This document shows, piece after piece, positions 1 to 5,489 of a DNA stretch of 5,489 nucleotides. The DNA is from an uncultured Solobacterium sp. (GTDB taxonomy: Bacteria > Bacillota_I > Bacilli_A > Erysipelotrichales > Erysipelotrichaceae). Position 1 is the first letter of the stretch. Each line of letters starts with the position of its first letter. Location of the stretch: assembly GCA_905235315.1 (NCBI GenBank), contig CAJOLG010000129.1, positions 1 to 5,489 on the forward strand, read 5' to 3'. Made by a program: the position numbers and the translations under genes. The notes beneath the pieces are model-generated. The model saw only the letters and a list, made by a program, of their open reading frames with translations, ran no database searches and was not told the DNA's origin.

Positions 1-111
1 ACCAAGGTATTTGAAAATGAAACCTGGGCAATTCTGCGGATGAACCATGATTATGAACCGGCCGGAAAGCACAACGACCGGTACTGGGTCCATAAGTACG
101 AGACGGAGTGA
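1..111 (+). CDS. C-terminal end of an unrecognised protein (partial)
   Basis: An open frame runs from the window edge to a TGA at 109-111 and gives 36 residues ending in NDRYWVHKYETE. The tail is rich in charged and aromatic residues and has no membrane segment. I do not recognise the family from so short a piece. The stop lies 10 bases before the GTG start of the next gene, and that gene's ribosome binding site begins right after the stop, so the two are very probably co-transcribed. In streptococcal group A carbohydrate loci, GacI/GacJ-like genes sit near a membrane transferase that uses their product. This tail could belong to such a protein, but that is only a guess from context. Confidence 0.6.
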   Translation, partial: TKVFENETWAILRMNHDYEPAGKHNDRYWVHKYETE

Positions 112-112
112 C

Positions 113-116
113 GGAG
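113..116 (+). promoter_or_regulatory. Ribosome binding site that sets the GTG start at 122
   Basis: GGAG lies 5 bases before the GTG at 122-124. The residues after this GTG (KTLIAIPAYNEAENI) match the normal beginning of family 2 glycosyltransferases. The 25 codons upstream in the same frame, back to an ATG at 47, are low-complexity Ser/Thr/Arg text overlapping the preceding gene, so the longer start is rejected. Confidence 0.75.
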
Positions 117-121
117 ATTCT

Positions 122-818
122 GTGAAGACACTGATTGCGATACCCGCATATAACGAAGCGGAAAACATCGAGCGTGTGATTCATCACCTGCAGGAAACCC
201 TCCCCGGTTATGACTATGTCATCATCAATGACGGCAGCAGTGATAACACGAAGGAGGTCTGTCAGGCGAATCACTTTCATATGATCGATCAGGCTGTCAA
301 CCTCGGGCTTGCGGGAACGGTTCAGTGCGGTATGAGATATGCACTGCAGCACGGCTATGATGCGGTGATCCAGTTCGATGGGGATGGCCAGCATCGGCCG
401 GAATATATTCCGGAAATGGAACAGAAGATCAAAGAAGGGGCAGACATCGTCATCGGAAGCCGCTTTGTCACCAAACCGAAACCCCGCAGTCTGCGTATGT
501 TCGGCAGTGATATGATTCAGTTCTTCACCCGCATTACAACCGGGGAAACTGAGTGATCCGACTTCGGGAATGCGGATGTACGGGAAACGGGTGATCCGTG
601 CCATGGCGGAAGAGATCAACCTTGCGCCGGAACCGGATACCATCAGTTACCTGATGCGCTGCGGCGCAAAAACCGCCGAAGTGCAGGTGGAAATGGATGA
701 GCGCATCGCCGGGCAGAGTTATTTTACCGCGTGGCGCAGTGCGCATTATATGGCCAGTGTCTGTCTCAGTATATTGTTTATCGGGGCATTCCGGAAACGG
801 ATCCCGCTGGAGGAGTAA
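122..818 (+). pseudogene. Family 2 glycosyltransferase, polyprenyl-phosphate sugar synthase type (GacI-like), frameshifted
   Basis: The protein would transfer a sugar from a nucleotide donor to undecaprenyl phosphate on the inner face of the membrane, giving a lipid-linked donor for surface glycan decoration. The first piece (122-556) has the GT-A fold: IPAYNEAENI near residue 7, NDGSSD at 36-41, the metal-binding QFDGDGQH at 84-91, and GSRFV at 112-116. It then hits a TGA at 554-556. The expected continuation, LSDPTSGMRMYG then PEPDTISYL and VEMDERIAGQSY, runs on in another frame from 549 to the stop at 816-818, with a hydrophobic C-terminal stretch. Losing two bases (an AC unit near 548) explains the shift: E-T-L-S-D-P-T-S-G would be restored. 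A single inserted base would also do so but gives one residue fewer than usual. The joined length of about 232 residues is normal for the family. The fault is either a real inactivating mutation or a sequencing error. The stop lies 3 bases before the DUF2304 partner gene. The sugar is unknown; GacI makes Und-P-GlcNAc. Confidence 0.85.
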
Positions 819-821
819 TCT

Positions 822-1190
822 ATGTCATACAGAATTCGGATATTGATCGCCATCGGCGGCGTCCTGGTGTTCGCATTCATCATCTTCAGTATTCGCCGGT
901 CCAAAATGGTGATTGGGGACAGTGTTTTCTGGTTTCTGTTTTCCCTGGCGATGCTGGTGATCGGCATCTTCCCGGAACTCTTCTTTGCGCTGGCACGGGC
1001 GCTTCATGTCGCATCCGCCGCCAATCTTGCCTACCTGTTTCTGATCGGTCTGCTTCTGATCCGCGTGTTCCAGCAGGATCTCAAGATCTCTCAGCTGACG
1101 ACCAAACTGCAGCGGCTGGTTCAGAATCAGGCAATTTATGAAGCGGATCATCCGGAAGAAGAGAAGGCCGAAGAAAAAAAGAACGGCTGA
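822..1190 (+). CDS. DUF2304 small membrane protein (GacJ-like partner of the GT2 synthase)
   Basis: This 122-residue protein has three predicted membrane segments, at about residues 5-23, 33-51 and 67-83. A charged helix with coiled-coil character follows (82-106, DLKISQLTTKLQRL), then a Glu/Lys-rich tail. The size, layout and position directly after a polyprenyl-phosphate glycosyltransferase are those of DUF2304. In Streptococcus pyogenes the family member GacJ binds GacI and raises its activity; the same role here is inference. The ATG at 822 follows a strong GGAGG (809-813) at 8-base spacing. That site lies inside the last codons of the glycosyltransferase, so translation is probably coupled and the upstream frameshift could lower its expression. 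Its frame is intact, so it would be a partner without a full-length synthase if the frameshift is real. Confidence 0.85.
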   Translation: MSYRIRILIAIGGVLVFAFIIFSIRRSKMVIGDSVFWFLFSLAMLVIGIFPELFFALARALHVASAANLAYLFLIGLLLIRVFQQDLKISQLTTKLQRLVQNQAIYEADHPEEEKAEEKKNG

Positions 1191-1194
1191 GCAG

Positions 1195-1225
1195 AAGAAA
1201 AGAACGTGCAGGAATGTGCACGTTC
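1195..1225 (-). terminator. Rho-independent terminator for the minus-strand glycosyltransferase gene
   Basis: Two perfect 9-base arms, GAACGTGCA (1202-1210) and TGCACGTTC (1217-1225), enclose a 6-base loop. Read on the minus strand, the hairpin comes 9 bases after the stop codon at 1235-1237 and is followed by TTTTCTT (1201-1195), the layout of an intrinsic terminator. On the plus strand no T-run follows, so it is a poor terminator for the DUF2304 gene that converges on it. Confidence 0.7.
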
Positions 1226-1234
1226 GGATCGGAT

Positions 1235-2260
1235 TCAATCTTCCTTGAAGGTTCCCTGTTTCAGTTTGATCATCTTTGCCAAACGGTCTTTGACGTAATC
1301 GCCATTGCCGTTTTTTATGTTGAGAAAAACCGTCTCGCCGTTCCGGTACAGCCGGACAAGGGGATGCCCGTATCCCATGATGCGGTTGCGCACCGCTTCA
1401 TAGCGGGTATCCGGGAATACATACTTCGGATGGTCCAGCGGGAAGTCGAGTTCATAACGCTCCATGTTGAAGACGCGGCGGATTCCTTTCGGCAGGTTAT
1501 TGAGATCGGTACCATGTGCAGCGTTTGCATCGCATCCGATATTGGTGATCATATTCTTCTTCGGAATGATGAGCAGCTGATGCTGGGCGTAGATCATGAG
1601 GTTCATAAAGAACTCCCCGCCCGGCTCATGCCCGTCATACCGGCCGTATTTTGCGACATTTTCGATCTGTTTCTCATGCCCGGGCATCAGATCCCGGGCA
1701 GCTTTCTCCAGGAGTGACATCGTGTAGGGCTCATCCTTGAAGGCATAGTCATAATACTGCTCGTAGGTCCGCTTCCAGAAGGCGTGCCCCCAGATACTGC
1801 CGAACCGGGAAAAGAAGTAATCATGTTCTGCCGGCTCTGAAATGCCCTCATGGTTCATCCCGCAGATCGCATAGATGCGTTTATCATCCTTGTATTTTTC
1901 CAGCAGTTCTGCACAGTAACGGAAAAAGCTGACCGAGGGAAGGATGTCATCTTCCAGGAAGATACAGCGGTCCACCCTTGACCAGACAAATTCATGCATT
2001 GCCCTGATACAGCCGTAGGTTCCAAGATTTACGTCACTGTAAAACGAATCGACCGTGCACTCCCAGTCAATCTCGGTCTCAAACATCGTCCGGCTGATCT
2101 GAATCAGGCGGTTTTCTTCTTCATTGCGGCCGCCGTCTGAAATGATCAATAACGTGCTCGGACGCGCTTCACGAAGAATTTCAAACTGTTTTCGCTGGTT
2201 CTCAGGGCGAATCCAGATCTGGACCGCAACCGGAACATCCACGAGATATTCTTTTGTCAT
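1235..2260 (-). CDS. GT-A-fold glycosyltransferase-like protein (LEDD motif)
   Basis: This protein of 341 residues (from the ATG at 2260) resembles GT-A-fold glycosyltransferases found in surface polysaccharide loci, distantly like the GNT-I type. Visible signs are the N-terminal strand VPVAVQIWIRPENQRK, then LIISDGGRNEEE (39-49). A DxD-like metal site, FLEDDILPS, follows (EDD at 103-105). Conserved-looking blocks come next: SRFGSIWGHAFWKR (151-164), GGEFFMNLMIYAQH (214-227) and ITNIGCDANAAHG (238-250). There is no signal peptide or membrane segment, so it is probably cytoplasmic, acting on a lipid-linked or nucleotide-sugar substrate; donor and acceptor are unknown. The frame stays open 19 codons further to a TTG at 2317 (SVLDLKREIPPES...), and neither start has a clear Shine-Dalgarno site. 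I prefer the ATG because the family-like sequence begins soon after it. The gene opposes its neighbours and has its own terminator, so it is a separate transcription unit. Confidence 0.8.
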   Translation of the reverse strand: MTKEYLVDVPVAVQIWIRPENQRKQFEILREARPSTLLIISDGGRNEEENRLIQISRTMFETEIDWECTVDSFYSDVNLGTYGCIRAMHEFVWSRVDRCIFLEDDILPSVSFFRYCAELLEKYKDDKRIYAICGMNHEGISEPAEHDYFFSRFGSIWGHAFWKRTYEQYYDYAFKDEPYTMSLLEKAARDLMPGHEKQIENVAKYGRYDGHEPGGEFFMNLMIYAQHQLLIIPKKNMITNIGCDANAAHGTDLNNLPKGIRRVFNMERYELDFPLDHPKYVFPDTRYEAVRNRIMGYGHPLVRLYRNGETVFLNIKNGNGDYVKDRLAKMIKLKQGTFKED

Positions 2261-2311
2261 CGGTTTTATTATAGCGGATTCCGGAGGAATCTCCCGTTTC
2301 AAATCCAATAC

Positions 2312-2329
2312 TGACAATATAATGACAAT
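2312..2329. repeat. Short direct repeat TGACAAT, 11-base period
   Basis: TGACAAT occurs at 2312-2318 and again at 2323-2329, one helical turn apart, in the divergent region between the minus-strand glycosyltransferase and the plus-strand regulator. It could be a protein-binding site. It could also be chance in AT-rich DNA. Confidence 0.3.
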
Positions 2330-2337
2330 TAAATGAT

Positions 2338-2343
2338 ATTATA
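2338..2343 (-). promoter_or_regulatory. Possible -10 box for the minus-strand glycosyltransferase
   Basis: The minus strand reads TATAAT here, a perfect -10 consensus about 78 bases before the ATG at 2260. I find no good -35 box at 16-18 bases. A second minus-strand TATAAT (2268-2273) lies 7 bases before that ATG and would give a leaderless message. Neither is proven. Confidence 0.3.
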
Positions 2344-2345
2344 CT

Positions 2346-2376
2346 ATTGTTATTAACATTTAATGTTATAATCAAT
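2346..2376. promoter_or_regulatory. Imperfect palindrome overlapping the regulator promoter (candidate operator)
   Basis: Two 14-base arms (2346-2359 and 2363-2376) flank a TTA centre. They match as inverted repeats at 11 of 14 positions; the inner six, TAACAT/ATGTTA, are perfect. The right arm covers the -10 box at 2367-2372, so a bound protein would block transcription. The gene just downstream has a C-terminal winged helix, which makes autoregulation a reasonable guess. The DNA is AT-rich, so chance symmetry is possible. Confidence 0.4.
2364..2372 (+). promoter_or_regulatory. Extended -10 promoter for the regulator operon
   Basis: TGT followed by TATAAT gives a perfect extended -10 element. 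It would start RNA near 2379, about 19 bases before the ATG at 2398. No convincing -35 box lies at normal spacing (TTGTTA at 2347 is only 14 bases away), which extended -10 promoters can tolerate. It lies between divergent genes, where a promoter is expected. Confidence 0.5.
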
Positions 2377-2397
2377 GTCAGAAAGTTATCAGAATCA

Positions 2398-3360
2398 ATG
2401 GCAGAGAAACCCAGACAGAAAACCGTTTCCGAAATACCGGAGACGAAACAGGGATATGAAGAACAGCAGTCCGTGCTTCAGGATCTGACCTTTCAGACTG
2501 CCTCATCCTGTTTTGAGCAGCAGAATCAGACCCTGAATGCCAAACGGATGCGGGCACTCGGTCTTATGAACACCGCCGGCAAGTACACCGGGCTTGGGCT
2601 ATTACTGTCCGATCAGTGCATGCATACCATGAAGCTGAACGTTTTTCAGGGGACTCGAAACAATACGCTGCGGGAGTGCACCGAGCTGCGCGGGTCTCTG
2701 CTGGCACAGCTGAGCGATGCCTATACATACCTGGAAGGGGTGAATCCGAAACAGATCGTGTTCCGCGGCCTGACAGAGACCGAAGAGCGCAGTTATCCGT
2801 CGGATGCCGTCCGGGAAGGCCTGCTGAATGCGGTGCTTCACCGCGATTACGGGTTCCGGGATTCCACGATCATCAACATTTATGATGACCGGATCGAATT
2901 TGTGACCCTGGGCGGCCTGAACGGCATCACGGTCGATGATCTGAACCTTGGCATCTCTGTCCTGCGGAATCCGGGTCTTGCGCAGGTATTCTCTGAACTG
3001 CATCGCATCGGAGCCTACGGTACGGGAATCGCCCTCATCCGGTCGTCCTATGCCGGATGTTACCGAAGCCCGCAGTTTGAGGCATCCGGTCATGCCTTCC
3101 GGCTGACCCTGCCGAACCGCAGCTACCGGGAAGAAAACCCGTTTGCGCTGTTCCCGCCGCCTTATCAGAAACAGGAAGACGAACGGGAGAAGCGGATCCT
3201 TGATCTGACACGGTCAAAGGGATATATCTCCCGGAAGGATATCGAGTCGGAACTTCACGTTTCCCAGTCCATGGCAATTCTCATTCTTCGGAAGATGACT
3301 GAAAAAGGACTGCTGATCAAGGAGGGAGCGGGGAAGAACCGTCTCTACTGGGCACGATGA
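2398..3360 (+). CDS. ATP-binding COG2865-type transcriptional regulator lacking the N-terminal AlbA_2 domain
   Basis: The 320 residues (from the ATG at 2398) match the middle and C-terminal parts of the divergent AAA_4/AlbA_2 family of putative regulators. YEEQQSVLQDLTF (20-32) is the linker that normally follows AlbA_2. Next comes GLLLSDQCMHTMKLNVFQGT (66-85), then the HATPase_c_4-like core with EGLLNAVLHRDY (140-151), IINIYDDRIEF (158-168) and GAYGTGI (205-211). A winged helix (about 264-320, SRKDIESELHVSQSMAILILRKM) ends the protein. Full family members carry roughly 110-130 more residues at the N terminus, absent here; the upstream DNA is promoter and then the opposite-strand gene. The frame extends to a TTG at 2347, but that part encodes the promoter and palindrome, so the ATG is preferred, although its ribosome binding site is weak. 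The stop lies 29 bases before the next start, suggesting an operon. The protein may be a trimmed working regulator or a decaying remnant; its ligand is unknown. Confidence 0.75.
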   Translation: MAEKPRQKTVSEIPETKQGYEEQQSVLQDLTFQTASSCFEQQNQTLNAKRMRALGLMNTAGKYTGLGLLLSDQCMHTMKLNVFQGTRNNTLRECTELRGSLLAQLSDAYTYLEGVNPKQIVFRGLTETEERSYPSDAVREGLLNAVLHRDYGFRDSTIINIYDDRIEFVTLGGLNGITVDDLNLGISVLRNPGLAQVFSELHRIGAYGTGIALIRSSYAGCYRSPQFEASGHAFRLTLPNRSYREENPFALFPPPYQKQEDEREKRILDLTRSKGYISRKDIESELHVSQSMAILILRKMTEKGLLIKEGAGKNRLYWAR

Positions 3361-3378
3361 AAACAACAAACACAGAAA

Positions 3379-3383
3379 GGGAG
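3379..3383 (+). promoter_or_regulatory. Ribosome binding site that sets the glycosidase start at 3390
   Basis: GGGAG stands 6 bases before the ATG at 3390. An earlier in-frame ATG at 3357 overlaps the regulator stop as ATGA but would put 11 extra polar residues ahead of the signal peptide. The 3390 start gives a normal basic n-region (MRSRNTNKSRWR). Confidence 0.7.
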
Positions 3384-3389
3384 AATCAG

Positions 3390-4775
3390 ATGCGGAGCAG
3401 AAACACAAACAAATCTCGTTGGAGAATTATTGCCGGACTGAGTGCCGTAACCGCACTCTTCATATCCGGGATGCCGGTTCATGCGGAAGAAGTGCAGAAT
3501 GCATGGGACGAAGAGACAAGAGTACATGTGCTGCGCCGCAGAGTTGCGACCGCAATCAATGTATACACGGACGGAACTTCACAGGATGTCACGCATGAGG
3601 AGGGAATCTTCGATGATGTGGTGTATGACATCCTGCGGGTGAATCCGAGCGAACATACCTTCCTTCAGGTGGACTTCGGTGAGACACCGGGCTATGTCAA
3701 TGAGCTGAAGGATGAAGAAACAATCGCAAAGGGATACCGGTATGCGGGAGGCATCAACGCCGGCTACTTCATTACCGGCGAAGACCAGTACGGCCGCCCG
3801 GTAGGCGCAGTTCGCCGGCATAACAGCTGGGTGAACTGGTATGACGATACATGTGTTCCGGCCTACGGCAGCGGATTTGCGACTGCGTATATTGACGGCA
3901 GTAAAATGGAGCTGAAATATCATGGCTGGCAGAACGGTCATTGGGCCGGTGACAGTGCATGGCAGTGGTGGACCGGCTATACCATGGATGCCGACTATGC
4001 GGTGTCCGGGTCGTTCACCTACTTTGCGGATGGAATCGAGCAGGATATTACCCGCGGCGATTACGGGGATATCAACTACCGCACGTATGGAAGAGCGGTG
4101 ACGATTCTCGCGCAGAAACCCGATCAGCAGTATCTTCTGATTACGCTGTACGGATCGGTCGAAGAATCCCGGATCGCGGACTTCCTGCGGGAACTCGGTG
4201 TGCAGGATGCGATTCGCCTGGATGGGGGCGGATCTACTCAGATGGTTTATGAAACCGACCTTGTGGTCAACCGGGATCCGCAGATCACAGGTACCGCTTC
4301 CGATGAGATCGAACAGAATGTGACGGATCCGATTGGGTACGCCACTGTAAAGGTAGATAAGCTGCGGGTACGCAGAACACACCGTACCACAAGTGCGGTG
4401 CGCGGCGAGGCCACCAACGGGGAACGTTATCAGGTTTATGAAACGTTTGAAGACGACAGCTATACCTGGTACCGCATCGGCACAAACCGCTGGATTGCGG
4501 GCACCGACGAGTGGGTGGACTATGAACCGATCAGGATGATCGAATCCCCGGAAGGAAACCCTGCGGGCGAACCGCAGACAATGCGTGTTATAGTATTGGT
4601 TGATAATCTGAATATCCGAACCGGAGCCGGGCTGTCTGCCGCAGTGGTCTCAAAAGCAGAAAACGGGAAAACCTATACTGCTTATGAAACAAAGCAGGCA
4701 CAGGGCTATACCTGGTATCGGGTCGGAGACAATCAGTGGATTGCCGGAAACCCGGACTGGATCCGCGTGGAATAA
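3390..4775 (+). CDS. Secreted phosphodiester glycosidase (NAGPA/DUF2233) with two C-terminal SH3 repeats
   Basis: This protein of 461 residues starts with a signal peptide: basic MRSRNTNKSRWR, hydrophobic IIAGLSAVTALFISG, and a likely cut after VHA at residue 32. The catalytic domain (about 50-300) has the NAGPA/DUF2233 landmarks GGINAGYF (120-127), GRAVTI (234-239) and LDGGGSTQMVY (278-288). The family removes alpha-linked sugars from a phosphodiester, as in the human uncovering enzyme; bacterial relatives are often called exopolysaccharide biosynthesis proteins (COG4632). Two SH3-like repeats follow (about 317-378 and 399-460). Both contain YTWYR-G-N-WIAG and lie 82 residues apart. Such repeats usually bind cell wall, so the enzyme probably works outside the membrane, held to the envelope, on a sugar-phosphate polymer or lipid-linked glycan. 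The true substrate cannot be read. It follows the regulator by 29 bases and precedes the dehydratase by 13, in a likely operon. Confidence 0.87.
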   Translation: MRSRNTNKSRWRIIAGLSAVTALFISGMPVHAEEVQNAWDEETRVHVLRRRVATAINVYTDGTSQDVTHEEGIFDDVVYDILRVNPSEHTFLQVDFGETPGYVNELKDEETIAKGYRYAGGINAGYFITGEDQYGRPVGAVRRHNSWVNWYDDTCVPAYGSGFATAYIDGSKMELKYHGWQNGHWAGDSAWQWWTGYTMDADYAVSGSFTYFADGIEQDITRGDYGDINYRTYGRAVTILAQKPDQQYLLITLYGSVEESRIADFLRELGVQDAIRLDGGGSTQMVYETDLVVNRDPQITGTASDEIEQNVTDPIGYATVKVDKLRVRRTHRTTSAVRGEATNGERYQVYETFEDDSYTWYRIGTNRWIAGTDEWVDYEPIRMIESPEGNPAGEPQTMRVIVLVDNLNIRTGAGLSAAVVSKAENGKTYTAYETKQAQGYTWYRVGDNQWIAGNPDWIRVE

Positions 4776-4788
4776 GGAGAGAAGCAGT

Positions 4789-5489
4789 ATGTCGATTTTC
4801 AAAGATAAGATTCTGGTCATAACCGGCGGCACCGGTTCGTTCGGAAACGCGGTCGCTGACCGGTTCCTGAATACGGACATCAAAGAAATCCGCATTGTAT
4901 CAAGAGACGAAAAGAAACAGGATGACATGCGTCATCACTATCAGGCAATCGATTCTGCGGCTTCGGAAAAACTGAAGTTCTACATCGGGGATGTCAGAGA
5001 CTACCGCTCGATTGAAGGCGCATTCCGCGGTGCGGACTATGTCTTCCATGCGGCAGCGCTGAAACAGGTTCCAAGCTGTGAATTCTATCCGATCGAGGCC
5101 GTAAAGACCAATGTTCTGGGTTCGAACAATGTCATCACCGCCTGCGCGGAACATCACATCAAAAAGGCGATCTTCCTCAGCACGGATAAAGCCGCATACC
5201 CGATCAATGCGATGGGGATGACCAAAGCGCTGATGGAGAAAAACGTGATCGCCCGCTCCCGCCAGATGATGGAAGGGGATCCGGTTCTGTGCCTGACGCG
5301 CTACGGGAATGTCATGGCATCGAGAGGCAGCGTCATTCCGCTGTTCTGTGACCAGATCGCGGCCGGCAATCCGATCACGATCACCAACCCGGATATGACC
5401 CGCTTCATGATGACTCTCCAGGATGCGGTGAATCTGGTGCTCTATGCATTTGAACACGGCAATCAGGGCGATCTCTTTGTCCAGAAGGC
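4789..5489 (+). CDS. capE: UDP-N-acetylglucosamine 4,6-dehydratase, CapE/FnlA type (partial, 3' end missing)
   Basis: The first 233 residues of an extended short-chain dehydrogenase/reductase are present; full CapE-type enzymes have about 340. The Rossmann nucleotide site is TGGTGSFG (12-19), with the acidic GDVRD near 67-71. HAAALKQVPSCEFYPIEAVKTNVLG follows at about 87-111, in two adjoining blocks. The active site is STDKAAYPINAMGMTK (131-146), followed by RYGNVMASRGSV (171-182). The usual SDR Tyr-xxx-Lys is replaced by Met142-xxx-Lys146, as known for CapE, with Asp133 and Lys134 as likely catalytic residues. These enzymes turn UDP-GlcNAc into a 4-keto-6-deoxy sugar with C5 inversion, the first step to UDP-N-acetyl-L-fucosamine for capsule or O-antigen. 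The next enzymes (reductase and 2-epimerase) would be expected just beyond the window. The ATG at 4789 follows AAGGAGAG at about 8 bases. The related FlaA1/PseB branch has YGATK and is less likely. Confidence 0.9.
   Translation, partial: MSIFKDKILVITGGTGSFGNAVADRFLNTDIKEIRIVSRDEKKQDDMRHHYQAIDSAASEKLKFYIGDVRDYRSIEGAFRGADYVFHAAALKQVPSCEFYPIEAVKTNVLGSNNVITACAEHHIKKAIFLSTDKAAYPINAMGMTKALMEKNVIARSRQMMEGDPVLCLTRYGNVMASRGSVIPLFCDQIAAGNPITITNPDMTRFMMTLQDAVNLVLYAFEHGNQGDLFVQK

Noticed and set aside
47..121. Upstream extension of the glycosyltransferase to an ATG at 47
   Set aside because: It overlaps the end of the preceding gene, encodes Ser/Thr/Arg-rich text unlike the family, and the GTG at 122 has its own GGAG.
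545..556. Programmed ribosomal frameshift in the GT2 gene
   Set aside because: There is no slippery heptamer or clear downstream structure, and the family normally has one continuous frame. A two-base loss or a sequencing error is simpler.
731..1141. Plus-strand open frame over the glycosyltransferase end and the DUF2304 gene
   Set aside because: It lies in another frame of two recognisable genes and has no ribosome binding site or family likeness.
1214..1717. Plus-strand open frame of 167 codons opposite the minus-strand glycosyltransferase
   Set aside because: It is antisense to a protein with clear motifs and begins inside the terminator hairpin.
2347..2397. TTG start at 2347 for the regulator
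   Set aside because: It would place the -10 box and palindrome inside the coding region and has no ribosome binding site; the ATG at 2398 fits the promoter.
3579..4382. Minus-strand open frame of 267 codons
   Set aside because: It mirrors the NAGPA coding sequence, which has a signal peptide, the LDGGGSTQM motif and SH3 repeats; the antisense protein shows no recognisable domain.
4900..5457. Minus-strand open frame of 185 codons
   Set aside because: It is antisense to the CapE-type dehydratase, whose motifs are unmistakable.
1..5489. CRISPR array, tRNA, rRNA, insertion sequence or phage genes
   Set aside because: No regularly spaced repeats, RNA gene signatures, transposase motifs or terminal inverted repeats were seen.

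Overview
The window is a piece of a cell-surface polysaccharide locus from a bacterium that I infer to be a Gram-positive Bacillota species, perhaps of the Erysipelotrichia or Clostridia. The inference rests on strong GGAGG-type ribosome binding sites, moderate GC content, a GacI/GacJ-like gene pair, bacterial SH3 repeats on a secreted protein, and a CapE-type nucleotide-sugar dehydratase. The exact taxon cannot be read from the sequence.

Layout, left to right. (a) Positions 1-111 hold the last 36 codons of an unrecognised protein. (b) Positions 122-818 (+) encode a family 2 glycosyltransferase of the polyprenyl-phosphate sugar synthase type. It is interrupted by a frameshift near 548, so it reads as two pieces. 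(c) Positions 822-1190 (+) encode a small DUF2304 membrane protein, the usual partner of that glycosyltransferase. (d) A hairpin at 1202-1225 lies between two convergent genes and terminates the minus-strand one. (e) Positions 1235-2260 (-) encode a GT-A-fold glycosyltransferase-like protein with an EDD motif; its start is uncertain. (f) An AT-rich divergent region, roughly 2261-2397, carries -10-like boxes on both strands and a 31-bp imperfect palindrome. (g) Positions 2398-3360 (+) encode a COG2865-type ATP-binding regulator that lacks the N-terminal AlbA_2 domain. (h) Positions 3390-4775 (+) encode a secreted phosphodiester glycosidase (NAGPA/DUF2233) with two C-terminal SH3 repeats. (i) Positions 4789-5489 (+) encode the first 233 residues of a UDP-GlcNAc 4,6-dehydratase of the CapE/FnlA type, cut by the window end.

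How the genes fit together (inference). The left block would make a lipid-linked sugar donor for decorating a surface glycan, but the frameshift predicts loss of the donor synthase unless it is a sequencing error. The right block, regulator then secreted glycosidase then nucleotide-sugar enzyme, has short gaps (29 and 13 bp) and looks like one transcript, starting at the palindrome-overlapped promoter near 2367. It would link a sensor-like regulator to polymer trimming and to synthesis of modified amino sugars.

I see no mobile element, CRISPR array, tRNA or rRNA. No clearly new system is evident. The most notable points are the frameshifted synthase, the truncated regulator with its palindrome, and the two-SH3 secreted glycosidase in a biosynthetic operon.
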